NCBI GenBank assembly: GCA_009784685.1
Contig: WRBF01000007.1
Coordinates: 1-57,758, forward strand
DNA length: 57,758 bases
Source: Defluviitaleaceae bacterium
GTDB taxonomy: Bacteria > Bacillota > Clostridia > Lachnospirales > WRBF01
Direction: 5' to 3'
Part shown: one piece after another, positions 1 to 8,624 of the stretch
How the letters are laid out: each line of letters starts with the position of its first letter
Position numbering within the stretch: the stretch's first letter is position 1
The notes under the pieces: generated by a model
Databases searched by the model: none
The model's input: the letters and a program-made list of their open reading frames with translations, nothing else
Told to the model about the DNA's origin: nothing
Program-made: the position numbers and the translations under genes

Positions 1-45
1 TCTTTTCGTGGCAGGAATAAAAATTTCCGACTCAAAACTCTCCGA

Positions 46-209
46 CCTGAAACCGCTAAAAATTCGTTTATTCGAAATTTGAGGTTGCAGGTTGTACTAG
101 CCGTACACCAAAACCGAAAATAATTCAGTACTTTTGCCTACGGCAAAAGCGGCTACGCCGTCGGACTTCCTTCCGATACATGAAGAAGCGAATTTTTAGC
201 AGTTTCAGG
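46..209. repeat. Palindromic element with 21-bp inverted arms
   Basis: Two 21-base arms (46-66 and 189-209) are reverse complements apart from one base. Between them are smaller hairpins, including a GCC-TAC-GGC palindrome flanked by CTTTT/AAAAG near 132-150. No open reading frame of note lies inside. The layout resembles a non-autonomous palindromic repeat (MITE-like) next to the 3' end of the surface-protein gene. I see no transposase and cannot show a target-site duplication. Confidence 0.5.
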
Positions 210-252
210 CGTGTTGTACATTGTATTGCAAGGGTAGGGTAACAAGGGGAGT

Positions 253-276
253 AGGGGAGTCACTAAAGACTCCCCT
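253..276. terminator. Hairpin after the surface-protein gene
   Basis: A perfect AGGGGAGTC/GACTCCCCT stem with a 6-base loop sits 13 bases beyond the stop codon of the large minus-strand gene. The T-rich tract (TTTCT) is on the plus-strand side. The minus-strand transcript therefore gets a stable 3' hairpin without a clear U tract. It probably acts as a 3' end or mRNA stabiliser. Confidence 0.5.
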
Positions 277-289
277 TTCTCAATTTAAA

Positions 290-3200
290 TTATTGTGCCT
301 CAATAAATCGTTGCAAAATAGCTGCAAATTCTGCCCGGGTAACAGTTCCATTCGGAGCGATCGTTGTTAATGTACGCCCTGTTATAAGACCGTTTGCATT
401 TGCCCATTTCATAGCCTCTTGCGCCCAAGGCGATATGCTGTCTGAATCGGTAAAGTCTGGTGCTAATGAGCTGTCAAAGGCGACTTCGTCTATAAATTGC
501 GCATAGTTTTGCAGTATCACAGCGATTTGCTCACGAGTTACATTGTCATTTGACCCGAAAATGCCATTTCCATAGCCGCCTACAATGTCGTTTGTGCTAG
601 CCCATGCGACTGCTGACGAATACCATCGGTCGCTTGCTACATCATTGAAATTGCTGCTATTATTTGTAACAAGCGGAGAGCCTTCAAGCCTCCACAATAT
701 AGTGACAAGCATAGCACGGGTAAGGTTCATATCAGGTGAGAATTGTCCTGCACCGGTACCGTTCATCAAGTCGTTCGTAAACATAAATCTGACTGAATCA
801 TAGAACCAGTCGGCTTCATTCACATCAGTGAATGGTTTTGACCAAGACACGTCATTAGAATTTACCGGAAATTCAGCGAGTGGAACTGCAATATCAGGCA
901 TATCAATGAAGAATAAGGAGAAATAGTTGGTTGTGAAAACAAATCCTTCGAGATCACTATTGTATCTTGCGCCTGCGATCTCTCTGATTGTGTTATCAGT
1001 GGTCAGATTGAATACAGAGAGTAAGCTTGCATCCTCTCCTTCTATCAGCGTGTACGGTAGAATCACTGTGACAAGCCCGTATCCGAAATCTGAAATGCGG
1101 TCACTGCCTGCCGTAATTGTAAGTTGGAATAAGGTGTTTTCACCCACGATATCCCTTTGAGCCTCGGATAACTCATCTGCCGTCAGACTTCTTATGTCAA
1201 ACACCACGTTCTCATTCTCTCCGCTTTGCGCCACAATGCTTGTGAGTGCTGTGCTGTCGAAGGTCAGTGTTGCTATGCCGCTTTGTATCGTCAATACTAC
1301 ATCAGAGTTGTTGGCAATGTAGCCCAATGCGCTTCTTGGGATTGTCATTGATACGGATGCGGCATCAACTTTCTCAATATTCAGCCTGACTTCTCCTATC
1401 GCATCCTCGTTTTCATTTTCGAGCTCTTGTAAGACTTGCCCAAGAGCATCTGTTATTTGTGCTGTTAGAACTGATGCTGTAGCGTGCCTTCCTCTGATCT
1501 GTGGTGTTAAATTAATAATGGTGCTGACATCAGGGGTGATGATTGTTACGCCACCGCCGGATACTGCTGCGCTTACCAATGCATCTATCGCTTCACGCAA
1601 GGCATTTGCAGCTGCATCAATATCAGATTGCGGGACTACTGTTCTGTTGACTTCTCGCCTCGCCGCCGCTAAAGCTGTTTGCATTACCGCCCAAGAAGCA
1701 GGTGTGTAGTCTGCTTGGTTTAGCTCTTCTGCCCGTGCAATTTCTGACCTTAAAGCAGATCTGTTTGCTCCGAAGCTGCCTGTTCCCCAAGATGTAAGAT
1801 CTACTCCCAGATCGTATGTGTACAGCCAATGAAGAACATCGCCATCTTGAAGTTCATACAAAGATGATGAAAAGTCGGGGAATATGCCATTAACAACATA
1901 CATCCAGCCCGATAGCGGTCCGCCGTCAAATTCGCCCCAGTTATTTATAGCTTCTACATACATTCCTGCCCAAACAGCATGACCTGATGAGCGTACTTGT
2001 AAGCCGAGCTCATTTCTACGCAGAATACTGTAAGCTGTTTCTCCTGCATCTATATCAACATATCTGCCGGTTAAAAATTGCGTTGGGTCGCCAGATCTTG
2101 CATTTGGATTTTGTACACTAATGAAGATACGAGGTGGCGTTGGTTGTGTTCCGCCTCCGCCTCCCGTTAAAACCAAAGCATTTGTAGCTGCCGTTAGATT
2201 ATTTGACGCTTCATTTACTGCATTTTGTGTTGAGTTAGCATCGTCACGAACTTCTGTTGCCGTTGAAAGTGCTGTTTGCATGTTTCTCCAGCTTGCTGTT
2301 GTGTAATTTGCTTGAACACGCATTTCTGCCGCCGCAATTGCGGTGTTAAGTGCAGTTAAATCAGCATGGCGCATAAGGGCGTTTAATGCAAAGCTAAGAG
2401 CTCCAACTGCCGCATCAACTTCCAATTGTGTTGAATTGTTGTTATCAAATATCAACCTTGCATATGAAAGTGCTTCTTGCATAGATGCCCATGAATTTGG
2501 AGTATAGTTAGATTCTATGCGCTCGTCTGCCGCCGCTATAGCCGCATTAAGTGCTGTTCTATCAACCTCAATCTGGCCAGGTGCAAATGCATCAGCCATA
2601 TTATACAGCGGCAGCATGCCTTCTGTAAAACGCCAATATGCAACAAGAGCATAGACAGCCTGTTCTGTTGCCATTTGATCAACATTGCCTCCTAAAGGAT
2701 GTATAAATCCGCCTGTTTCTTCATCGAAAAATCTTAAAATAGTTGTAACAGGGTTGCCGTTTGGCATAATAAACCGCTCATCAAGCTGAGGGTCTATTCC
2801 CAAATCTGTAAGAGCAACAACTACTTGTGCTGCACTTTGGACGTTATCAGCCACTGTTCCAAAAACTGAAGAATTCCAACCGCCGTTATCAAGCTGGGTT
2901 CTTGAAAGCTCAGCTAACGCTCTTTGAATAGCATCTTCAACGCCGGGAAAATCTCGATGAGGTGCAAGTGCCTGTATTGCCATAGATGTCATATCCGGAT
3001 CAGCTGCTATGCCGGGGCTATGACCGGGACTATGATTGTTTAAATTCCAACCGCCGTTGTTCAACTGAACAGCCAAAACCCATTGGATACGCTCTGTAAT
3101 AGTAATTGGATTTGATGTGGTCGTGCCTCCAACCCATGTTCTGTCAGAAATCTCATAAGGTGCGTCCCAACCACGGGAATTTAATGCAATCAAATTCCAT

Positions 3201-6200
3201 ATCGGACCGTTTATGCCTTGCATTTCTCCCCACATTTGATTGCTGGTGGCGTTGGTGCGTTGACCAAATTGTGCTATTAGGTCAAAAGTTACTCCGTTGT
3301 GGGTAAAGTTTGATGCATCAATACCCAGTGATGTTAAAGCTGCCACAAGCCTAGAATTTTCAGTAGATTGCACTTGATGACCAAGCCTTACTTCATATCG
3401 ACCTATCGCCGGATTATACACACGATTAAGCGGGAATTGTCCGCCGCCGTTTGCTGTGCTGTTAGGATCAGTAACTATGCCTACATTTGTAAGGCGTTCG
3501 CCAATTTGATGAATATATGCTTCAAAGTATCCATACGGCACATCAAACCCGGAACGAGCCAACGCAAGCACTGCCCATTCTCCGCCGACAGAGCCAAATT
3601 GCGGTGCGGATATAGCTGAGACTATCCTGCTAAGACCTCGGTTCATAACTTCTTCCCAGTCCGGTTCTTGCGGCGCAAGTCTCTCGTCTAGGAGAGTAAT
3701 CACCGGAAGCGCACCAAATGAATACGGTCCAACCCCCACTGCCTGCATGTTTGCACCTACACCACCAAGCGGGATGTTGCGGTGTGCACCAATGTTCGAT
3801 CCCATTGAACCCGCACGAATGCGACCTTCCAATACGCCTGTTGATTCATCGGTTAATGTATACTGCACTGTAAACGTGCTTATTAAAGTTTGATATTGTA
3901 AGTTAGCCCTATTACTTTCGATAAACCCATCTGTGGTGTAATACCTAATTGCCGACCTTAGACTTGTACCGAACCCCGGGTTGTAAATTCCAGCAAGCTT
4001 CTCAATTGGTTCTGTAATGCCTCTAATGGTTATTTGGGCTGTGTCTCCCACTTCAAAATCTTCATAGGGTCTTGTCATGTTCAAAACCGTAACTTCAACG
4101 CCACGTGCCCTAATCACATGAAAATTCCGCATTTCACCATCTGAAACCTCAACAATATTACGTCCATCTCTAAGCTGTGCGGTAAAGCTGCCGTCACTGT
4201 TTGGATTAACTGTTGTCCATCCAATGCCCGGAGTACGAACTCTTACTGAGCTTCCACTCTGCGGAGCAAAGCTTAGTTCGCCGTAACCGGCACTCTTATC
4301 GAAATAAAAAGTATCAAAATCGTTGCGCCACTCAGAAAGGCCGGTGTTAATGCTTCCCATACCGCCTACATAAATCGGTATATACAGCACATTGCGTTCA
4401 TCTATTGCTGCATATGTTCTGGTTTGACCGCTGCGTACATATTCCAATGCCCCGAAAGTTATCCTAATGATGCTTAGCCCATATCCAGTAGCCGTTATTG
4501 CAAACCGTTCACGTCCAGGGACACCTATGCGGTCAACTGTAACGTTATTGCCTTCAACTACTTCGGCTCTAAACTCCGGCTCGATGAAATAATTTTCTGT
4601 AAAACCATGCATGGCTTGCCATACACGGAACGTATCAAGATTAAATGTTCCTCCCATTCTAAGGTTTACAGCACCTGTGTTATTAAGGTTTGTCAAGATA
4701 TTTCTGTCATCCCAAGCTGTGCTGCTGCTTCCGCTCCAGGAATGTGTCAAGGGTAGTTCTACATCTATTATTGTTCCATGTGAGCCTACTCTAATAAACT
4801 GTGCTCTCTTTGCGGTTTGACCGGGTATGTATACTTCAACATGTAAATCTGTGTTAACGGGCATTCTCGCTCGCCATATATCCCTTCCGGGTGCGTCTTC
4901 AGTGCGCTCATAATCAAGGATCATCTGGAAGCTCTCAAAAGCCGTAAAATGAATGTTTCCGGCGATACCCTTGCGGAATACACCGACAGTTGCGCCTTCC
5001 GGAACGCTGATAAAGGTTATGTCATATCCGTATGGAATCAGCGCATCTATTGCTGCAATAAGCCTTGCTGTTGCATTGTTAACATCTGCCTGTGCTGCCA
5101 CAGGGCTTAACATTTGTGCAGCAGCAAGAGCTGTTTGCATAAATGCCCAGCTTGCATGCGTATAGTCGGATTCGCTTAAGGCTTTAGCATTTGCTATTGC
5201 CTCATCTAAGACTTCTTTGTCCGCTACAGGAATATCTGATACATCAAGATTTCTTACTTCAGCGAAGTGTCGTCTAAAAGCCTCAAGTTCAAACCCACCG
5301 GTGGTGTTGTCACGCACATAAGCTACAGGTTGGTGGGTCCATCCTGTCCAAGTAGGATTAAACATTGAGTTCGCATTGGTTTGGTTATTGCTAAAATTTG
5401 GTGCGGTATCACCGTGGAATATTAAATACCTCAGCGATGGTGTGTTTTGAAAAAATGAAAATGATATACTGCTTGGACCAACAGTTTCAACGTTACCAAC
5501 CCAAGTTATTCTTTCAAGCGAAGGGTTATTCGAAAAGCCGCCTGTAGCGTTCCTTCCGGCCGGCATTATTATAGATTCAAGCTGCGACCACTGGGTAATA
5601 ATTGGCACAGCCCCTCCGGTAAGACCGGATAAATCCAGTTCAACCAAATAAGGACCAAGAGGAACTCTTATATTGGCACCCCAATTGAAAAAGCCTCCTG
5701 ATCCGGTTGGCAAGACTCCTGTTACTCTTAATCTTTCAACTACAGAATAGTCATAATCTCCATACGTCTGTCCAAATTCCTCAACTAAAATTGCGTTAAT
5801 TCTTGTGATAAAATCTAAAGGATTTTCAGGGGAATGAATCTCAAACCAAAAATTCTCCGGTAGATTTGTTTCCGGAACATATTCTCCCTGCAAGGTCAAA
5901 AGAGCGTTTGTCACTTGCTCCGTCGTTGCTAATGGATTGATGATTACATCCAAAGCTGCTTGTTTTGAGTCAAGAGTTGCACCGGGTATAAACAAGCTGC
6001 GTATTAGATCGGTTTTATTCGTATGGTGGTAGATTGGCTCAACCCATCCGGATGGCACGCCAAGGTCGGATCCATGCCCGTACACGGTGAACTGCCATCT
6101 GATTACATCACCATTTTTTAGATCCCATGACCCGGCACCGGCATCAATAACAACGTGATTAACCGTTATCTTCCAGCCTGACGAGCTTGTAAAGTCGAAT

Positions 6201-6838
6201 TCCCCAAGGTTTCCACCCTCAACCGCATCATTCCATTGGAAGATGTCTACCCATGGAGTCCTGTTTGCAAGATAGCTAGGAAGATTTACAAAACCTTTGT
6301 TAACGCCATGCAGACTAGATAAATAAAACCCAGAAAGTCCATCGGTCAGTTCCAATAGGTTAGTATCAGCGTTCCAAGTTGTTGACAAAGCATTGGCACG
6401 TATACCGACCTGGTTTAATGCCTCAACTGTGGCATGTGCCGCAGTCAGTCCTAAGGGCAGCGTTATAGCCGTTGGTTCAACATAAAATCCATGACCAAGA
6501 TTATAGCCTTCAAAGGTAATGAAGACAGTAATCGTTTCCTCTGATAACGGAAGTATCTGCGCTTCAAGAGGCTCAGCATTGATTTCGCCTTCTTCTAAGC
6601 CTTCGTCGCTTTCATCCTCGTACTCACCATTTTCTTCCGTTATTTCTTTGTCGTAATCATTTCCCGTAAAATCTTTGTCTGTCTCATCTTCCGAGCCGGA
6701 GTTTTCAATTTCATAGCTGACATCATATGTAGGTGTATCGTTGTAATCCGCAAGCACAGGCGTAGGAACAATCCCAATAACCATAGTAAATGTCAGTAAC
6801 ATAGCAAGTAAGCGCATACTTATTTTTCTTTTTTTCAA
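290..6838 (-). CDS. S-layer-anchored transcobalamin-like surface protein
   Basis: A 2182-residue secreted protein. The start is taken as TTG at 6838, seven bases after AGGGAG, giving a classical signal peptide (MKKRK, then a hydrophobic stretch ending VLA near residue 30). Order by rough residue: acidic linker 35-100; DUF4430 (transcobalamin C-terminal-like) 103-262; leucine-rich-repeat-like region 320-520; FIVAR helix repeat 538-600; beta-rich region; alpha/alpha-toroid (prenyltransferase/transcobalamin-like) 1060-1413 with repeats of the form NGGW followed by a TSMAIQAL-like helix; two FIVAR repeats 1423-1557; second DUF4430 1569-1680; fourth FIVAR 1690-1757; three S-layer homology domains 1998-2182. 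Toroid plus DUF4430 is the architecture of transcobalamin and intrinsic factor. The B12 riboswitch upstream supports a corrinoid-binding role, which remains inferred. The S-layer homology domains should hold it on pyruvylated wall polymer. A read-through frame runs upstream to 6967 but has no ribosome binding site there. Confidence 0.85.
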   Translation of the reverse strand: MKKRKISMRLLAMLLTFTMVIGIVPTPVLADYNDTPTYDVSYEIENSGSEDETDKDFTGNDYDKEITEENGEYEDESDEGLEEGEINAEPLEAQILPLSEETITVFITFEGYNLGHGFYVEPTAITLPLGLTAAHATVEALNQVGIRANALSTTWNADTNLLELTDGLSGFYLSSLHGVNKGFVNLPSYLANRTPWVDIFQWNDAVEGGNLGEFDFTSSSGWKITVNHVVIDAGAGSWDLKNGDVIRWQFTVYGHGSDLGVPSGWVEPIYHHTNKTDLIRSLFIPGATLDSKQAALDVIINPLATTEQVTNALLTLQGEYVPETNLPENFWFEIHSPENPLDFITRINAILVEEFGQTYGDYDYSVVERLRVTGVLPTGSGGFFNWGANIRVPLGPYLVELDLSGLTGGAVPIITQWSQLESIIMPAGRNATGGFSNNPSLERITWVGNVETVGPSSISFSFFQNTPSLRYLIFHGDTAPNFSNNQTNANSMFNPTWTGWTHQPVAYVRDNTTGGFELEAFRRHFAEVRNLDVSDIPVADKEVLDEAIANAKALSESDYTHASWAFMQTALAAAQMLSPVAAQADVNNATARLIAAIDALIPYGYDITFISVPEGATVGVFRKGIAGNIHFTAFESFQMILDYERTEDAPGRDIWRARMPVNTDLHVEVYIPGQTAKRAQFIRVGSHGTIIDVELPLTHSWSGSSSTAWDDRNILTNLNNTGAVNLRMGGTFNLDTFRVWQAMHGFTENYFIEPEFRAEVVEGNNVTVDRIGVPGRERFAITATGYGLSIIRITFGALEYVRSGQTRTYAAIDERNVLYIPIYVGGMGSINTGLSEWRNDFDTFYFDKSAGYGELSFAPQSGSSVRVRTPGIGWTTVNPNSDGSFTAQLRDGRNIVEVSDGEMRNFHVIRARGVEVTVLNMTRPYEDFEVGDTAQITIRGITEPIEKLAGIYNPGFGTSLRSAIRYYTTDGFIESNRANLQYQTLISTFTVQYTLTDESTGVLEGRIRAGSMGSNIGAHRNIPLGGVGANMQAVGVGPYSFGALPVITLLDERLAPQEPDWEEVMNRGLSRIVSAISAPQFGSVGGEWAVLALARSGFDVPYGYFEAYIHQIGERLTNVGIVTDPNSTANGGGQFPLNRVYNPAIGRYEVRLGHQVQSTENSRLVAALTSLGIDASNFTHNGVTFDLIAQFGQRTNATSNQMWGEMQGINGPIWNLIALNSRGWDAPYEISDRTWVGGTTTSNPITITERIQWVLAVQLNNGGWNLNNHSPGHSPGIAADPDMTSMAIQALAPHRDFPGVEDAIQRALAELSRTQLDNGGWNSSVFGTVADNVQSAAQVVVALTDLGIDPQLDERFIMPNGNPVTTILRFFDEETGGFIHPLGGNVDQMATEQAVYALVAYWRFTEGMLPLYNMADAFAPGQIEVDRTALNAAIAAADERIESNYTPNSWASMQEALSYARLIFDNNNSTQLEVDAAVGALSFALNALMRHADLTALNTAIAAAEMRVQANYTTASWRNMQTALSTATEVRDDANSTQNAVNEASNNLTAATNALVLTGGGGGTQPTPPRIFISVQNPNARSGDPTQFLTGRYVDIDAGETAYSILRRNELGLQVRSSGHAVWAGMYVEAINNWGEFDGGPLSGWMYVVNGIFPDFSSSLYELQDGDVLHWLYTYDLGVDLTSWGTGSFGANRSALRSEIARAEELNQADYTPASWAVMQTALAAARREVNRTVVPQSDIDAAANALREAIDALVSAAVSGGGVTIITPDVSTIINLTPQIRGRHATASVLTAQITDALGQVLQELENENEDAIGEVRLNIEKVDAASVSMTIPRSALGYIANNSDVVLTIQSGIATLTFDSTALTSIVAQSGENENVVFDIRSLTADELSEAQRDIVGENTLFQLTITAGSDRISDFGYGLVTVILPYTLIEGEDASLLSVFNLTTDNTIREIAGARYNSDLEGFVFTTNYFSLFFIDMPDIAVPLAEFPVNSNDVSWSKPFTDVNEADWFYDSVRFMFTNDLMNGTGAGQFSPDMNLTRAMLVTILWRLEGSPLVTNNSSNFNDVASDRWYSSAVAWASTNDIVGGYGNGIFGSNDNVTREQIAVILQNYAQFIDEVAFDSSLAPDFTDSDSISPWAQEAMKWANANGLITGRTLTTIAPNGTVTRAEFAAILQRFIEAQ

Positions 6839-6956
6839 AATTAAGCTCCCTTCTCTTCGCTGTGACTTTTTTGTCACAGTCCAATTAGATTTTTTGCTTG
6901 CATCAATGTTGATTGCTTTTCTATGGCACCTCCTTCTCAAGCAGATTCCCGGGAAA

Positions 6957-6993
6957 TAAAAAAACACGCTTTGTCAAAAATAACGAAGCGTGT
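6957..6993 (-). terminator. Riboswitch-controlled intrinsic terminator
   Basis: A 10-bp stem (6964-6973 paired with 6984-6993) is followed on the minus strand by a run of seven U. It lies between the cobalamin aptamer and the surface-protein gene. This is the expected OFF platform: B12-bound aptamer allows the terminator to form and the gene is not transcribed. Confidence 0.85.
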
Positions 6994-7051
6994 AAAATGC
7001 ATATATGCACTAAATACAAAAAAACATTGCTCCGTCCGGGGAAGCTAATGA

Positions 7052-7182
7052 TGTATCACAGCGTATCTGACTTATCGATAATGGTACAAACCACACCGCT
7101 TCACAGTGACCCGCTCGTAGGGACTTTCACCCTGTTCCGCATCCACACTAAAGCTCAAAAGCTCGTTTTAGTGAGTGATACA
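7052..7182 (-). promoter_or_regulatory. Cobalamin (B12) riboswitch aptamer
   Basis: Read on the minus strand, this segment opens and closes with a perfect 8-bp P1 stem (TGTATCAC at 7182-7175, GTGATACA at 7059-7052). The core has GGAACAGGGTGAAAGTCCC (about 7138-7120), then GCGGGTCACTGTGA, then the B12-box sequence AAGTCAGATACGC (7073-7061). These match the conserved core of the AdoCbl riboswitch class (Rfam RF00174) as I know it; no covariance search was run. It lies about 50 bases after a strong promoter and about 60 bases before an intrinsic terminator, so it most likely acts by transcription attenuation on the surface-protein gene. Confidence 0.9.
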
Positions 7183-7201
7183 ATCTATCTGCTCTGTTGG
7201 T

Positions 7202-7230
7202 AGTATATGTTATGTTTTTGATATTGTCAA
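7202..7230 (-). promoter_or_regulatory. Sigma-A promoter of the B12-regulated gene
   Basis: Minus-strand TTGACA (7230-7225) and TATACT (7207-7202) are separated by exactly 17 bases. Transcription would start about 10 bases before the riboswitch P1 region. Confidence 0.8.
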
Positions 7231-7272
7231 GGGAACTTACTGATACAAATTTCTCTTAAGATTTATATGCCA

Positions 7273-7316
7273 AAAAGGTTCTCGTTGTACCTTTATTGGT
7301 ACTTCAAGAACCTTTT
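7273..7316 (-). terminator. Terminator of the cotJ operon
   Basis: A long inverted repeat (AAAAGGTTCT against AGAACCTTTT, with an inner GTACC/GGTAC) lies 84 bases beyond cotJC and ends in five U on the minus strand. It separates the spore-coat operon from the riboswitch promoter. Confidence 0.75.
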
Positions 7317-7399
7317 GACGAAATATAATTGACGATAAGTCATTTGTAATATTCCTTATCCAAAAAATGGAATTTTTTCAGTTTTTAAGGCAAAGAATA

Positions 7400-7999
7400 T
7401 TATTGCTTATCAAATGCGGCATTAAATGCGTAGAGGTTTTTGCTGTCCATTTTTTCTCTTGCGATATTAACAGCTTCACCGAAACGTTGGAAATGCACTA
7501 TTTCTCGTTCTCTTAAAAAAATGATAGGATCACGAACATCCGGATCGTCAACCATTCGCAAAATGTTATCGTATACTACACGAGCTTTTTGTTCTGCTGC
7601 CATATCCTCAACAAGGTCTGCAATTACATCTCCTTTAGATTGAATACCTGCTGCACTCCAGGGTGTTCCTGATGCCGCTGTTGGATAAATTCCGGTTGTA
7701 TGGTCAACGAAGTAGTCTTCATATCCGCCAGCTTTTATTTCGTCTACCGTAAGGTTGCGGGTTAGTTGATGCACTATTGTCCCAATCATTTCTAAATGAC
7801 CAAGTTCTTCTGTTCCTATATCAGTTAAAATCGCACGCAGCTCTGGATATGGCATAACAAAACGTTGACTTAGATATCGTAACGATGCACCTAATTCACC
7901 GTCTGGTCCGCCGTACTGCGACATAATAAATTTAGCATACTGTGGATTAGGATTTTTAATTTTCACAGGGTATTGCAGCTTTTTTTCATAAACAAACAT
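7400..7999 (-). CDS. cotJC: Manganese catalase-type spore coat protein CotJC
   Basis: A 199-residue member of the manganese-catalase superfamily, found in the spore coat of Bacillus and Clostridia. The ferritin-like four-helix core shows metal-ligand motifs: a Glu near 35, E65-L-G-H68, and a second E-x-x-H near residue 170 (REIVHFQRF). Length fits CotJC (about 190). ATG at 7999 follows a perfect AGGAGG; an in-frame upstream extension to 8035 overlaps the preceding gene and has no such site. It is separated from the cotJA-cotJB fusion by 13 bases and is surely co-transcribed. The family role is coat assembly and possibly peroxide removal during sporulation; catalytic activity is inferred. Confidence 0.93.
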   Translation of the reverse strand: MFVYEKKLQYPVKIKNPNPQYAKFIMSQYGGPDGELGASLRYLSQRFVMPYPELRAILTDIGTEELGHLEMIGTIVHQLTRNLTVDEIKAGGYEDYFVDHTTGIYPTAASGTPWSAAGIQSKGDVIADLVEDMAAEQKARVVYDNILRMVDDPDVRDPIIFLREREIVHFQRFGEAVNIAREKMDSKNLYAFNAAFDKQ

Positions 8000-8012
8000 A
8001 AATTTTTGCCTC

Positions 8013-8411
8013 CTATTCCCATGGCCAAGGGTCAAAGACCCAGTTGTCGTAGCCCGGACGTTCTGATTCGATTCGATGCTCTTCTTTTAGCTGTCTGCTT
8101 TTTTCGCTGTATTCACGGTAATATTCAAGAGCTTCGGTGTCGTGTGGGTGGGTATCAAGATATAACTTTAGCTCAAGGCAGACGAAGTCGATTTTCATTT
8201 TTTCTGTCATAAGATTGTTTTGAAGTGGTTCTGTTATTGTGAAATCTTTAAACGGCAGATCAAGCTCCGGGAACAGAGTTCCCCTTATTATTGCGTCATC
8301 ATCAGAATAGCGGTCTGTAAAATGCTGTGGCGGAACATATGGAAACGCTATCGGAAGTTCGCCAACTTCTTTGTGCTCATGTCTTATAGGTTGTATTTGT
8401 TCGTTGTGCAT
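8013..8411 (-). CDS. CotJA-CotJB fused spore coat protein
   Basis: A 132-residue protein joining two families usually encoded by separate genes. Residues about 25-55 (YVPPQHF...GTLFPELDLPF) match the CotJA core. Residues about 70-132 match CotJB (LELKLYLDTHPHDTEALEYY and the C-terminal PWPWE). No stop or restart lies between them, although the internal Met of MTEKMKIDF could mark the old cotJB start. The start ATG at 8411 follows AGGAGG; a Met ten residues earlier (8441) lacks that spacing. In B. subtilis cotJA, cotJB and cotJC form a sigma-E operon. Here the same order is kept with cotJC following, so the pair likely forms one coat subcomplex. Confidence 0.85.
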   Translation of the reverse strand: MHNEQIQPIRHEHKEVGELPIAFPYVPPQHFTDRYSDDDAIIRGTLFPELDLPFKDFTITEPLQNNLMTEKMKIDFVCLELKLYLDTHPHDTEALEYYREYSEKSRQLKEEHRIESERPGYDNWVFDPWPWE

Positions 8412-8512
8412 CAGAAAAACCTCCTTGCTTTTGTAAAACATACTATGATTTTACAGCGTAAAGTGTGAGTTTTAAAAGGGAGACAAAATTACAAGTTTTT
8501 TCAAAAAAATCA

Positions 8513-8541
8513 TTGCATTATGTTATATATTGTGATAGACT
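8513..8541 (+). promoter_or_regulatory. Sigma-A promoter of rplS
   Basis: TTGCAT (8513-8518), a 17-base spacer and TAGACT (8536-8541) precede the rplS leader. Confidence 0.65.
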
Positions 8542-8547
8542 TGTCGG

Positions 8548-8620
8548 TGTGGTTAAACACAAGCAACACGGACGTTCCTCTTGCGCTTTCGCTATGAACG
8601 TCTATGAAGGAAGGAGGAAA
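8548..8620 (+). promoter_or_regulatory. Structured leader of rplS (L19 leader-like)
   Basis: The 5' untranslated region holds a GTGT/ACAC hairpin and then a GACGTTC/GAACGTC stem (8571-8602) with an inner GCG-CTTT-CGC hairpin. It ends just before the rplS ribosome binding site. Low-GC Gram-positives carry an L19 leader (Rfam RF00556) at this place, thought to let L19 repress its own synthesis. The match is by position and shape only. Confidence 0.5.
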
Positions 8621-8624
8621 TGCT

